Positions 52,911 to 60,616 of a stretch of DNA of 64,000 nucleotides are shown here, piece after piece. Source of the DNA: Ilumatobacter sp. (lineage in GTDB: Bacteria > Actinomycetota > Acidimicrobiia > Acidimicrobiales > Ilumatobacteraceae); NCBI GenBank assembly GCA_007693335.1, contig REDU01000114.1, positions 1 through 64,000 on the forward strand, written 5' to 3'. How positions within the stretch are numbered: the first letter of the stretch is position 1; every line of letters begins with the position of its first letter. The notes beneath the pieces were generated by a model, which was not told the DNA's origin, made no database searches, and was given only the letters and a program-made list of their open reading frames with translations. Both the position numbers and the translations under genes were made by a program.

Positions 52911-54393
52911 GTGTCGCCCCGTTCGCCTCGTCGGCCAGGAAGATCTCGGCGTTGCGGAGGGCGAACGCCATCACGGTGCCCTGCGGATTCACGCCCGGCG
53001 CCGATGGCAGCAACGAGGCGTCGTTCACCCAGAGATTCCGGTAGCCGTGCACCCGCCCGAACGAGTTGGCACCGCAGGTGGCCCTGTCCTCACCCATCGG
53101 CACGGTGCTGCACAGGTGGACCGTCATCACGCTCGCCCGTGCGGCTGACCAGGCGGCGTTCATGTCGGCGAGATCGGCACGGTCGTGCACGGCGGGTGCG
53201 CCACGGAACGACGGGAAGACGGTGTCGGCGCCCGCCGTCAGCGCCAGGAGCGCCAGCCGGGCGAGACCGCTGCGGAGCAGCTCGCGGTCGCTCCCCGACA
53301 GACGATAGGTGACGACCGGATCGCGGAAGCCCGGTATCGAGCGCACCGAGCCTCGGCCCTCACTCGTGATGGCGGCGTAGTACACGCTCATACGCTCCCA
53401 GTCGCGCACCGCAGGGGCGAACGTGGCCCACTGATCGGTGAGCGCCAGTGCCACCAGGCCGGGGTTGCTGGCGGATCCGCCGAACGACAGGTCGGGAGCG
53501 AACTCCTTCACCTGGTGGACCGGAACCTCGGTGGGGTCGTTGATGTGCTCGGGGAAGCGGGCAGCGAGCTTGACCGTGGGGTGTACCGCCAGGTTGCTCC
53601 CGATGTTGCCGCGTACCCCCGATCGCTGCAGCAACGCCGGCGTCTGGATGGCACCGCCACACACGAAGACGTGACGGAAGCGCACGCAGCCCCGTCGGCC
53701 GTCATCGAGGGTGACCCAGGCGCGACGCGCCCGGCGGCCCTGCATCTCGATGCGATCGACCCGGCAGCCGGTCGCGAGGCGGGCGCCGGCCGCGACGGCG
53801 CGCGGCAGGTACGTGCGGGTCATGCTCTGGCGGACCCCCTCGTCGGCGTTCGCGCCGGGGGCGTAGGCCATCCAGCGCGGGATCTCGTCGTGGATCCAGC
53901 CGAGGCGCTCGGCGCCCCGGCGCAGGGCCTCGCTGGCGGCGGTGGGTGCGCCGGGCACCGGGCCCACGCTGAGATCGGCCTCGACCCGGTCGGCCAGACC
54001 TGCGAGGTGATCGGGGTCGAAGTCGACGATGCGGGCGTCGTGTCGCCACCGCTCGAGCACGTCGACCGGTGGTCTGCGGTACAGCCCGCTGTTGACCTCG
54101 GTTCCACCACCGGCGCAGCGACCCTCGGTGTAGGCCACCGAGGGCAGGCCGAACGCCACCGTCACCCCGCCGGAGCGGTACTGATGGTCCATCTGGTCGA
54201 GCGAATACGGCGTCACCTCTCCCTGGTCGACCCATGTCCCCTCCTCGAGCACCAGCACGTCGACACCGGCCTCGGCCAGTACGACCGCGGTGGTGGCACC
54301 GCCTGCGCCCGAGCCGATCACGAGCACCTCGGCGTCGATCACCGGGTCGGAGCGGGTGCCGGCGGCGAAGGGATCGGTGCCGGGAGCGCTCAC
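52903..54393 (-). CDS. GMC family FAD oxidoreductase
   Basis: A 496-residue flavoenzyme. The FAD motif is VLVIGSGAGGATTAVVLAEAG, then EGRCAGGGTEVNSGLYRRPP, FVCGGAIQTPALLQRSG, and the C-terminal VHLCSTVPMGED and LWVNDASLLPSAPGVNPQGTVM with the GMC active-site segment. Closest in style to long-chain alcohol or sterol oxidases of the family. GTG 54393 overlaps the 112-residue gene's stop (GTGA). It oxidises an alcohol, possibly an isoprenoid or lipid, by context only. Confidence 0.92.
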   Translation of the reverse strand: MSAPGTDPFAAGTRSDPVIDAEVLVIGSGAGGATTAVVLAEAGVDVLVLEEGTWVDQGEVTPYSLDQMDHQYRSGGVTVAFGLPSVAYTEGRCAGGGTEVNSGLYRRPPVDVLERWRHDARIVDFDPDHLAGLADRVEADLSVGPVPGAPTAASEALRRGAERLGWIHDEIPRWMAYAPGANADEGVRQSMTRTYLPRAVAAGARLATGCRVDRIEMQGRRARRAWVTLDDGRRGCVRFRHVFVCGGAIQTPALLQRSGVRGNIGSNLAVHPTVKLAARFPEHINDPTEVPVHQVKEFAPDLSFGGSASNPGLVALALTDQWATFAPAVRDWERMSVYYAAITSEGRGSVRSIPGFRDPVVTYRLSGSDRELLRSGLARLALLALTAGADTVFPSFRGAPAVHDRADLADMNAAWSAARASVMTVHLCSTVPMGEDRATCGANSFGRVHGYRNLWVNDASLLPSAPGVNPQGTVMAFALRNAEIFLADEANGATRG

Positions 54394-54728
54394 GCCCGGC
54401 CGCCGTCGGGGGCGGTGGCCGGCCAGTGCTCCCACACGTAGGCCGCGGTGAGCGACCGGAGCAGTCGGAGGTACTCACCGAGGAGCGGGACCGGTCTGGC
54501 GGCGAGCAGACCCAGCACCCGTCGGCCACCGGGCGCCGCGATCAGACAGCGCAGCACCACCGCCACTGCCAGCACACCGACCTTCGTGGGCGTGGGCAAG
54601 TGGTCGATGCGACGGCAGGCGAACGTCACCACCTCGTGGCGTCGGTCGACGGGGAGCGCCGGGAGGTCGATCAGGAGCAGGTCGTGCGCGACGGGTGAGA
54701 CGATGAGATGTGAACGCACCGACCGCAT
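54390..54728 (-). CDS. 112-residue protein of unknown function, partner of the GMC gene
   Basis: A small protein starting at ATG 54728. It has a central hydrophobic helix (TKVGVLAVAVVLRCLIA, about 48-64) and a second amphipathic region (VLGLLAARPVPLLGEYLRLLRSL). The segment RRHEVVTFACRRIDHLPTPT looks conserved in style but I do not recognise a family. Its 4-nt overlap with the GMC gene and its own promoter imply a dedicated membrane or assembly subunit for that oxidoreductase. Confidence 0.75.
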   Translation of the reverse strand: MRSVRSHLIVSPVAHDLLLIDLPALPVDRRHEVVTFACRRIDHLPTPTKVGVLAVAVVLRCLIAAPGGRRVLGLLAARPVPLLGEYLRLLRSLTAAYVWEHWPATAPDGGRA

Positions 54729-54737
54729 GGCGTTGCG

Positions 54738-54743
54738 AGCCTA
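54738..54743 (-). promoter_or_regulatory. putative -10 box TAGGCT for the minus-strand GMC operon
   Basis: On the minus strand TAGGCT ends 9 nt before ATG 54728. It starts the 112-aa protein, GMC, GT-C operon. Confidence 0.45.
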
Positions 54744-54797
54744 CTCCTGACGGGTCCCCACCTCGCAGGACAACCTCGGTGGACCGGTGTCGGACAC

Positions 54798-54803
54798 TAC
54801 GAT
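54798..54803 (+). promoter_or_regulatory. putative -10 box TACGAT for the DPM-GT-C operon
   Basis: TACGAT ends 8 nt before GTG 54812, which is not the frame of the mannosyltransferase but starts a 19-codon leader frame. Confidence 0.45.
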
Positions 54804-54811
54804 GCGGAGCC

Positions 54812-54871
54812 GTGCTCACCCGCCGCCGCGTCGCTCATCGAGGATGTCCGTCGGAGGCCATCGCGCCGTGA
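54812..54871 (+). CDS. possible 19-codon leader ORF ahead of the DPM synthase
   Basis: From GTG 54812 the frame encodes VLTRRRVAHRGCPSEAIAP and ends at TGA 54869-54871, which overlaps GTG 54868 of the next gene in GTGA, the same coupling used between operon genes here. The start is at leaderless distance from the -10 box. Short length and lack of any comparison keep this a hypothesis. Confidence 0.3.
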   Translation: MLTRRRVAHRGCPSEAIAP

Positions 54872-55641
54872 CCACGGTGGTGGTGTTGCCCACGTACAAC
54901 GAGATCGAGAACCTCGAGCCGTTCCTCCGGGAGGTGCGTCGCGAGGCTCCCGACGTGTGCGTGCTCGTGGTGGACGACGACAGTCCCGACGGCACCGGAG
55001 CGCTGGCAGATCGGCTGGCCGGTGAGCTCGGCAACGTCGAGGTGCTCCACCGGTTCTCGAAGCAGGGCCTCGGAAGCGCGTACCGCGAGGGGTTCGATCG
55101 GGTGCTCGAGCGCCGAGGGCTCCAGTCCGACGCTCCACGTGCCGATGTCATCGTCTCGATGGATGCCGACTTCTCCCATGATCCCGCTGCCATCGGACAG
55201 CTCGTCGCGGCGCTCGACGCCGGTCCAGCACCCGCGGATCTGGTGATCGGCTCGCGGTACGTGCCGGGAGGTCGGGTCGTGCATTGGCCGGCGCACCGGC
55301 GGCTCTTGTCGCGGTGGGGGAACCGTTACACGTCGTGGGCGCTCCGTCTCGGCGTGGCCGACTGTACGTCGGGCTTCCGTGCGTACCGGGCCGACGCGCT
55401 GCGCGCCGCCGAACCGTCGAGCACCACCGCGGAGGGCTACGCCTTCCTGACCGAACTGGTCCGTCTCCTGTCATCGTCGGGTGGCACGGTGGTCGAGGTG
55501 CCGATCACGTTCGTCGATCGACGGCACGGCTCGTCGAAGATGTCGTGGCGCATCATCGTCGAGTCGATGGTGCTCGTGTCACGCTGGGGGTTCGCCGATC
55601 GTTGGCGGAGGCTGTCACCGAGTCAGAGGCTGGCGCGGTGA
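54868..55641 (+). CDS. polyprenol monophosphomannose synthase (DPM1/Ppm1-like GT2)
   Basis: A 257-residue GT2 enzyme from GTG 54868 (ATG 54844 would add eight residues). It has VVVLPTYNEIENLEPFL, VVDDDSPDGTGALAD, LGSAYREGF, the catalytic SMDADFSHDP and VIGSRYVPGG, and CTSGFRAYRADAL, all typical of dolichol/polyprenol-phosphate mannose synthases. It moves mannose from GDP-Man to a polyprenyl phosphate on the inner membrane face. No transmembrane tail, so membrane contact may depend on partners. Overlaps the following GT-C gene by 4 nt, a direct hint that its product feeds that enzyme. Confidence 0.9.
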   Translation: MTTVVVLPTYNEIENLEPFLREVRREAPDVCVLVVDDDSPDGTGALADRLAGELGNVEVLHRFSKQGLGSAYREGFDRVLERRGLQSDAPRADVIVSMDADFSHDPAAIGQLVAALDAGPAPADLVIGSRYVPGGRVVHWPAHRRLLSRWGNRYTSWALRLGVADCTSGFRAYRADALRAAEPSSTTAEGYAFLTELVRLLSSSGGTVVEVPITFVDRRHGSSKMSWRIIVESMVLVSRWGFADRWRRLSPSQRLAR

Positions 55642-57599
55642 CGGAGAGGGGACGAGCGTTGGACACCACACCGATCGATCCGAGCGACTGGACGAAGGAG
55701 CCCGAGCCGGAGTCGGAACCCGACGACGATCACCGGCTGTTCGCCTCACGTGCCGAACCCCAGCCCGACAGCACCTGGGTGGTGCTCGGTGCCCTGGTGA
55801 TCGCCCTGCCACTGGCCGTGGCCGCGGTGGTGTTGGCCGGTCGAGCGTGGTACCCGGTGCTCGACCTCGCCATGACCGAGCTCCGGGTCCGCGATGTGGG
55901 GAGCGGCCGCACGCCGTTGATCGGGCTTCCCGGCCGGATCGGCGAGTTCCCCGATCAGGGCAGTCACCCCGGCCCCTGGAGCTTCTACCTCTGGGCCGGT
56001 CCGTACCGTCTGCTCGGCTCGTCGGCCTGGGCGCTCCAGGTGGCTGCCGGCATCGCGAATCTCGTGGCGGTGATCCTGGCGCTCGTGATCGGGGCACGTC
56101 GAGGTGGCCGTGCCGGTGTGGCGGCGGTGACCGCCATCGTGGCGATCCTGCTTCGCGGGTTCGGTGTCGAGCTGTTCGTCGAGCCGTGGAACCCCTACGC
56201 ACCGATCCTGTGGTGGCTGGTGGTGCTGCTCGCGACCTGGTCGGTCCTGTGCGGCGATCACCGGCTGTTGCTGCTGTTGGTGATCGCCGCCACGTACTGC
56301 GTGCAGACGCACGTGCCGTACCTCGTGCTGTGCGCGGTGCTCGTGACCGTCGGGGCGGCTGCGGTGGCCGTCAACACGTGGCAGTCCAGTGCTCTGGCGC
56401 GCGGACCCCTCATCGGCTCGCTCGGCTGGTCGGCGGCGGTGGGCGTCGCGCTCTGGGTCCCGCCACTGGTCGATCAGGTTCTTCGGAGGCCCGGCAACCT
56501 GCGGATGCTGTTCGACCATTTCACGTCGCCGGGTGAGCCCGCCATCGGGCTCAGGGCCGGGTTCGAGCTCATGTTGCGACACCTCGATCCCTTCGACGGG
56601 TTCGCGCGGATGCTCTCCGAACCCGGCACGTTCCTGGCGGCGGGGTTCGATCCGGATCGGAGGATCTGGGCCGGTGCCGTCGTGCTCGTGGTGTGGATGA
56701 TCGCCGTGGCCGTGGCCGCACTGCTCCGCCACCACGTGCTCCTGCGCCTCCACCTCGTGGTCGGTATCGCCCTGCTGGTCGGGGCGATCTCGATGTCGCG
56801 CATCTTCGGCAAGGTCTGGTTCTACCTCACGTTGTGGGCGTGGGTGACGTCCACGCTGCTCGTCATCGCCGTGATCTGGACGGCGATCACCGTCGTGCGC
56901 CAGTACGTCCCGCCCGGGTGGAGCCGACGGGTGATCATCGGCACCGAAGCGGTGGCCATCGTGCTGGTGGTCGCAGCCGTGGTCGGCAACACCATCGAGG
57001 CGTCCGATGCGCAGCCGCCCGAGGCGCACCTCTCCGACACGCTCGGTGAGGTGCTGTTGCCCACGATCGCCGTGCTCGAGCGGCCCGCCCCGGTCACCCC
57101 GGCCGACAACGACTTCGTCACGGGTCGCGACGGCCGCTACCTCGTCACGTGGACCGATGCGTACTTCTTCGGCAGCCAGGGCTACGGGTTGGTGAACGAA
57201 CTCGAGCGGGTCGGCTTCGACGTCGGGGTACTCGAGGCCTGGCGGGTGCCCGTGACGCCCTACCGGGTGCTCGACCCGAGTGAGGCCACCACGGGTGTGC
57301 ACCTCGCGACCGGGATCCGCATCGACGATTGGCGTGGTCGCGACGATGTGCGCGAGATCGCGACGTTCGAGCCGCGGAACCCCGTCGAGATGATCGAGTA
57401 CGCCGAGCTCCGCGACCTCGCCATCGACGAGCTGCGCGGCGACGGACTCACCGATCTCGTCCCGTTGGTCGATTCGAACCTCTTCCTCGTCTCGAACGAT
57501 CCACGGGTGAGCCGGGCCGCCGCCGACGCGATGGCGCGGATGCTGATCCTCGGACAGGAGACTGCGGTGTTCCTCGTGCCGCCCGGATCCGCACCGTGA
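55638..57599 (+). CDS. GT-C-like membrane glycosyltransferase (paralogue 1)
   Basis: A 653-residue polytopic protein. An acidic N-terminal tail (about 45 residues) precedes the first helix; the first external loop holds DLAMTELRVRDVGSG and GSHPGPWSFYLW. Later motifs are EPWNPYAPILWW and YCVQTHVPYL. About eleven helices are followed by a soluble C-terminal domain from about residue 455. The next gene shares the same motifs, so the two are tandem paralogues. Start is GTG 55638, overlapping the DPM stop, or TTG 55659 behind a strong GGAGAGGGG. Likely uses a polyprenyl-phosphate sugar. Confidence 0.78.
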   Translation: MTERGRALDTTPIDPSDWTKEPEPESEPDDDHRLFASRAEPQPDSTWVVLGALVIALPLAVAAVVLAGRAWYPVLDLAMTELRVRDVGSGRTPLIGLPGRIGEFPDQGSHPGPWSFYLWAGPYRLLGSSAWALQVAAGIANLVAVILALVIGARRGGRAGVAAVTAIVAILLRGFGVELFVEPWNPYAPILWWLVVLLATWSVLCGDHRLLLLLVIAATYCVQTHVPYLVLCAVLVTVGAAAVAVNTWQSSALARGPLIGSLGWSAAVGVALWVPPLVDQVLRRPGNLRMLFDHFTSPGEPAIGLRAGFELMLRHLDPFDGFARMLSEPGTFLAAGFDPDRRIWAGAVVLVVWMIAVAVAALLRHHVLLRLHLVVGIALLVGAISMSRIFGKVWFYLTLWAWVTSTLLVIAVIWTAITVVRQYVPPGWSRRVIIGTEAVAIVLVVAAVVGNTIEASDAQPPEAHLSDTLGEVLLPTIAVLERPAPVTPADNDFVTGRDGRYLVTWTDAYFFGSQGYGLVNELERVGFDVGVLEAWRVPVTPYRVLDPSEATTGVHLATGIRIDDWRGRDDVREIATFEPRNPVEMIEYAELRDLAIDELRGDGLTDLVPLVDSNLFLVSNDPRVSRAAADAMARMLILGQETAVFLVPPGSAP

Positions 57600-59476
57600 C
57601 CGACCGGGGCGCCCGGATCACCGTCCGTCCACCCGAGTGGTGGCTGGTGCTGTCGATCGTCGTGGCCGCGCCGATCCTGCTCGCTGCCATCCGCGGCATT
57701 CGTCGGGGATATCTGCCGATCGGCGACAACGCCCTCATCGAGATGCGTGCCCGTGACGTGCTCACGGCCCACCACCCGTGGCTCGGCACGTGGTCGTCCG
57801 CGTCGATCAGCTCCGGGATCGACGTCAACCATCCCGGGCCCCTCCTGTTCGACGCGATGGCAGTCCCGGTCAGGCTGCTCGGCGCCGGTCCCGGCATCGC
57901 CCTGGGTGTGGCGGCGCTGCAGATCGCCGTGGTGATCGCGATCGGATGGTGCGCCCACCGCATCGGTGGTCGGCCGGCGGCCAGCGCCACGCTGGCGGTG
58001 ACCGCACTGCTGGTGTGGTCGATCGGCAGCGAGCTGCTCTACGACCCGTGGCAGCCGAACCTGCTGATGCTGCCGTTCCTGCTGTTGCTCGTGCTCGTGT
58101 GGGGGGTGGTCGCCGGCCGGCACGGCATGCTGCCGTGGGCGGTGTTGGTGGCGTCGTTCTGTGTGCAGACCCACCTCAGCTACGTCTTCCTCGCACCCGC
58201 GGTGCTGTTGCTCGCGTTCGTGGTCGTGGCACTCCGCTCGCTGCGTGTGGACGGCCAGTGGGGGTGGAGTCATCACGGCACCCGACCGCTGGTGCTCGGG
58301 GTGGTGGTGGGCCTCCTGGCATGGTCGCAGCCGATCATCGAGCAGCTGTTCGGCCCGGGTCAGGGCAACCTGTCACGGCTGGCGGCATCGGGCGGCGGGG
58401 GAGAGGGCACGCGTACCGGGGTGACCCTCGGTGTCCGTCTCGTGTCAGCGGTGGTCGCCCTGCCCCCGTGGTTCACCCGCAGCGGGATGATGGACACCAT
58501 CCCCGTCACCCAGTGGTCGACCGGTGCCGACGGCCCGACACTCGACGTGCCGGGACTGGCTGGTCCCGTCACGGCCGTCCTCGGTCTGATGGTGTTCGTG
58601 GCGCTGGTGGCCACGGTGGGAGTGGTGGCTCGCCGCCGAGGTGATGCCGTGATCGAGGCTGCGGTGCTGGTGTTCGGCGTGGCGTTCGTGGTCGCACTGG
58701 TCACCGTCGTCATCACCCCCATCGATTCACTCGGACTCTCGCCGCACAAGATCCGCTGGTTGTGGCCGTTGGCCGCCTTCGGCTCACTCGTGTTCGCTCT
58801 GGCGGCGGCCCGGTGGTTCCGGCGGCCCCCGATCGACGATCGTGTCGTCTCCGGTGCCTTCTCGGTGGTGGCAGTGCTCTTCGCCGTGGCCACCGTCCCG
58901 CTCCACGCCCACGATGCCGGTCCGGTGGGGTTCCGCGGCGACATCGCCCGGATCCGCGGCCTCGTCGATCAGCTCGACGCACTGCAGGGTCGCGGCACTG
59001 TGCTGTTCGATGCCTCGGGTCTGTACTTCGCCGAGCCCTTCACCGCGCCGGTGATGGCCGGCATGCAACGCGCCGGGGTGCCGTTCGTGCTGGACGAGGA
59101 GGGTCTCGTGCGGCAACTCGGCGAGCGTCGTCGGTTCGACGGTCGGGCCGACCTCCTGGTGTACGTCCGGGAGGGGTCGGACGCCCTCGTGATCCCACCC
59201 GGCGTCGAGCGGGTCGCGTTCCAGCCGGCCCTCGACGACGCGGACCGTTCCGAGCTGGTCGGGTACGAGCAGCGACTGACCGAGTGGCGACGTGACGACG
59301 GCCCGGGCGCAGCCTCGCTGCCACCTGAGGCCACGCTCGACGACCTCGGCTCGCTGGCGGCGGCCGGCGTGGTCGACCTGCGACCGGCCCTGGGCGACGA
59401 CAGCGAGCGGTTCGTCGAACTCGACCAGCGATGGCGCGGACTCGGGGTGGCGGTGTTCGCGGAGCCGCTCCCGTGA
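57596..59476 (+). CDS. GT-C-like membrane glycosyltransferase (paralogue 2)
   Basis: A 626-residue polytopic protein without the acidic tail of its upstream paralogue. Shared motifs are ALIEMRARDVLTAHHPWLG with VNHPGPLLFDAM, YDPWQPNLLMLP and FCVQTHLSYVFL. About eleven helices precede a soluble domain from about residue 445 with ADLLVYVREG. GTG 57596 overlaps the previous stop by 4 nt, and the end overlaps the GT2-GtrA gene by 4 nt. Confidence 0.78.
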   Translation: MTDRGARITVRPPEWWLVLSIVVAAPILLAAIRGIRRGYLPIGDNALIEMRARDVLTAHHPWLGTWSSASISSGIDVNHPGPLLFDAMAVPVRLLGAGPGIALGVAALQIAVVIAIGWCAHRIGGRPAASATLAVTALLVWSIGSELLYDPWQPNLLMLPFLLLLVLVWGVVAGRHGMLPWAVLVASFCVQTHLSYVFLAPAVLLLAFVVVALRSLRVDGQWGWSHHGTRPLVLGVVVGLLAWSQPIIEQLFGPGQGNLSRLAASGGGGEGTRTGVTLGVRLVSAVVALPPWFTRSGMMDTIPVTQWSTGADGPTLDVPGLAGPVTAVLGLMVFVALVATVGVVARRRGDAVIEAAVLVFGVAFVVALVTVVITPIDSLGLSPHKIRWLWPLAAFGSLVFALAAARWFRRPPIDDRVVSGAFSVVAVLFAVATVPLHAHDAGPVGFRGDIARIRGLVDQLDALQGRGTVLFDASGLYFAEPFTAPVMAGMQRAGVPFVLDEEGLVRQLGERRRFDGRADLLVYVREGSDALVIPPGVERVAFQPALDDADRSELVGYEQRLTEWRRDDGPGAASLPPEATLDDLGSLAAAGVVDLRPALGDDSERFVELDQRWRGLGVAVFAEPLP

Positions 59477-60612
59477 ACGCCCATCGCTCCTCGGTCGAGA
59501 TCACGGTGCCGGTCCACAACGAGGAGCACGTGCTGACCGCGAGCATCGAGCAGTTGCACGAACACCTCTCGGATGCGTTCCCGTTCGACTGGACGATCGT
59601 GATCGCCGACAACGCCTCCACCGACCGCACGCTCGAGATCGCATACGGCCTCGCCGACCGGTTCGACCGGGTCCGGGTGCTGCACCTCGAGGAGAAGGGC
59701 CGTGGTCGGGCGCTGCGAGCGAGCTGGTCGGGTTCGGGGTCCGATGTGGTCGGCTACCTCGACGTCGACCTCTCGACCGGACTCGACGCGCTGTTGCCCC
59801 TGGTCGCACCCCTCGTGACGGGTCACTCGGATCTGGCCGTGGGATCCCGTCTCAGCTCGGGCTCGGCCGTGGCGCGGGGGCCGAAACGTGAGCTGATCTC
59901 GCGGTGCTACAACCTCATCCTCCGCCTCGTGTTCGCCGTGCGCTTCCGCGACGCCCAGTGCGGGTTCAAGGCCGGACGGACGGTCGTGGTGCAGCGGCTC
60001 CTCCCAGCGGTCGACGACGAGGCCTGGTTCTTCGACACCGAGTTGTTGCTGCTCGCGGAACACAACGGTCTGCGGGTCCACGAGGTGCCGGTCGACTGGG
60101 TGGACGACCCCGACAGCCGGGTCGACATCCGGTCCACCGCGCTCGGTGATCTGCGCGGCGTGCGCCGGATGGTCTGGCGATTCCTGCGCGGGCGGGGCGG
60201 GGTCGATCTGGCCGGCCACGAGCGCATCCCGCTGCGCGACGACTTCGGTCGGCAGACGGTCACGTTCGCACTGATCGGAGCCTTCTCGACGGTGCTGGCG
60301 CTGGCCGTCTTCCTCGCGCTGCGAGAACAGCTCGGCGCCGTGCTCGCGAACGTGGTGGGCTTCACGGGCACCACGGTGCTGAACTTCTGGGCCAACCGTC
60401 GCTACACGTTCCGGCGCCGCGATGCGTCGGGTCGTTGGTGGCACATCTCGGGCAGCATCGCGCTCTATGTCTTCTCCCTGACGCTCGCCAGCGTGGGCCT
60501 GGCGCTCCTGGGTGGTCAGCTCGTGACCGAGGTGATCGTGCTCGTGGTGACCTGGAGCTTCGCGGCCGTGGTGCGCTTCGTGCTCCTCCGGTCGTGGGTG
60601 TACCGGCGGTAG
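59473..60612 (+). CDS. GT2-GtrA fusion, polyprenyl-phosphate glycosyltransferase
   Basis: A 379-residue fusion. Residues 1-245 are a GT2 domain with EITVPVHNEEHVL, VIADNASTDRTLE, YLDVDLSTGLDALLPL (DxD-like), AVGSRLSSGS and FRDAQCGFKAGR. Residues about 255-375 are a GtrA domain with four helices (FALIGAFSTVLALAVFL, VVGFTGTTVLNFWANRRYTF). In serotype-converting systems GtrA flips and GtrB makes the lipid-linked sugar; here both are in one chain, so synthesis and flipping of a polyprenyl-P-sugar are likely coupled. GTG 59473 overlaps the previous stop. The stop is TAG. Confidence 0.88.
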   Translation: MNAHRSSVEITVPVHNEEHVLTASIEQLHEHLSDAFPFDWTIVIADNASTDRTLEIAYGLADRFDRVRVLHLEEKGRGRALRASWSGSGSDVVGYLDVDLSTGLDALLPLVAPLVTGHSDLAVGSRLSSGSAVARGPKRELISRCYNLILRLVFAVRFRDAQCGFKAGRTVVVQRLLPAVDDEAWFFDTELLLLAEHNGLRVHEVPVDWVDDPDSRVDIRSTALGDLRGVRRMVWRFLRGRGGVDLAGHERIPLRDDFGRQTVTFALIGAFSTVLALAVFLALREQLGAVLANVVGFTGTTVLNFWANRRYTFRRRDASGRWWHISGSIALYVFSLTLASVGLALLGGQLVTEVIVLVVTWSFAAVVRFVLLRSWVYRR

Positions 60613-60616
60613 CGGT

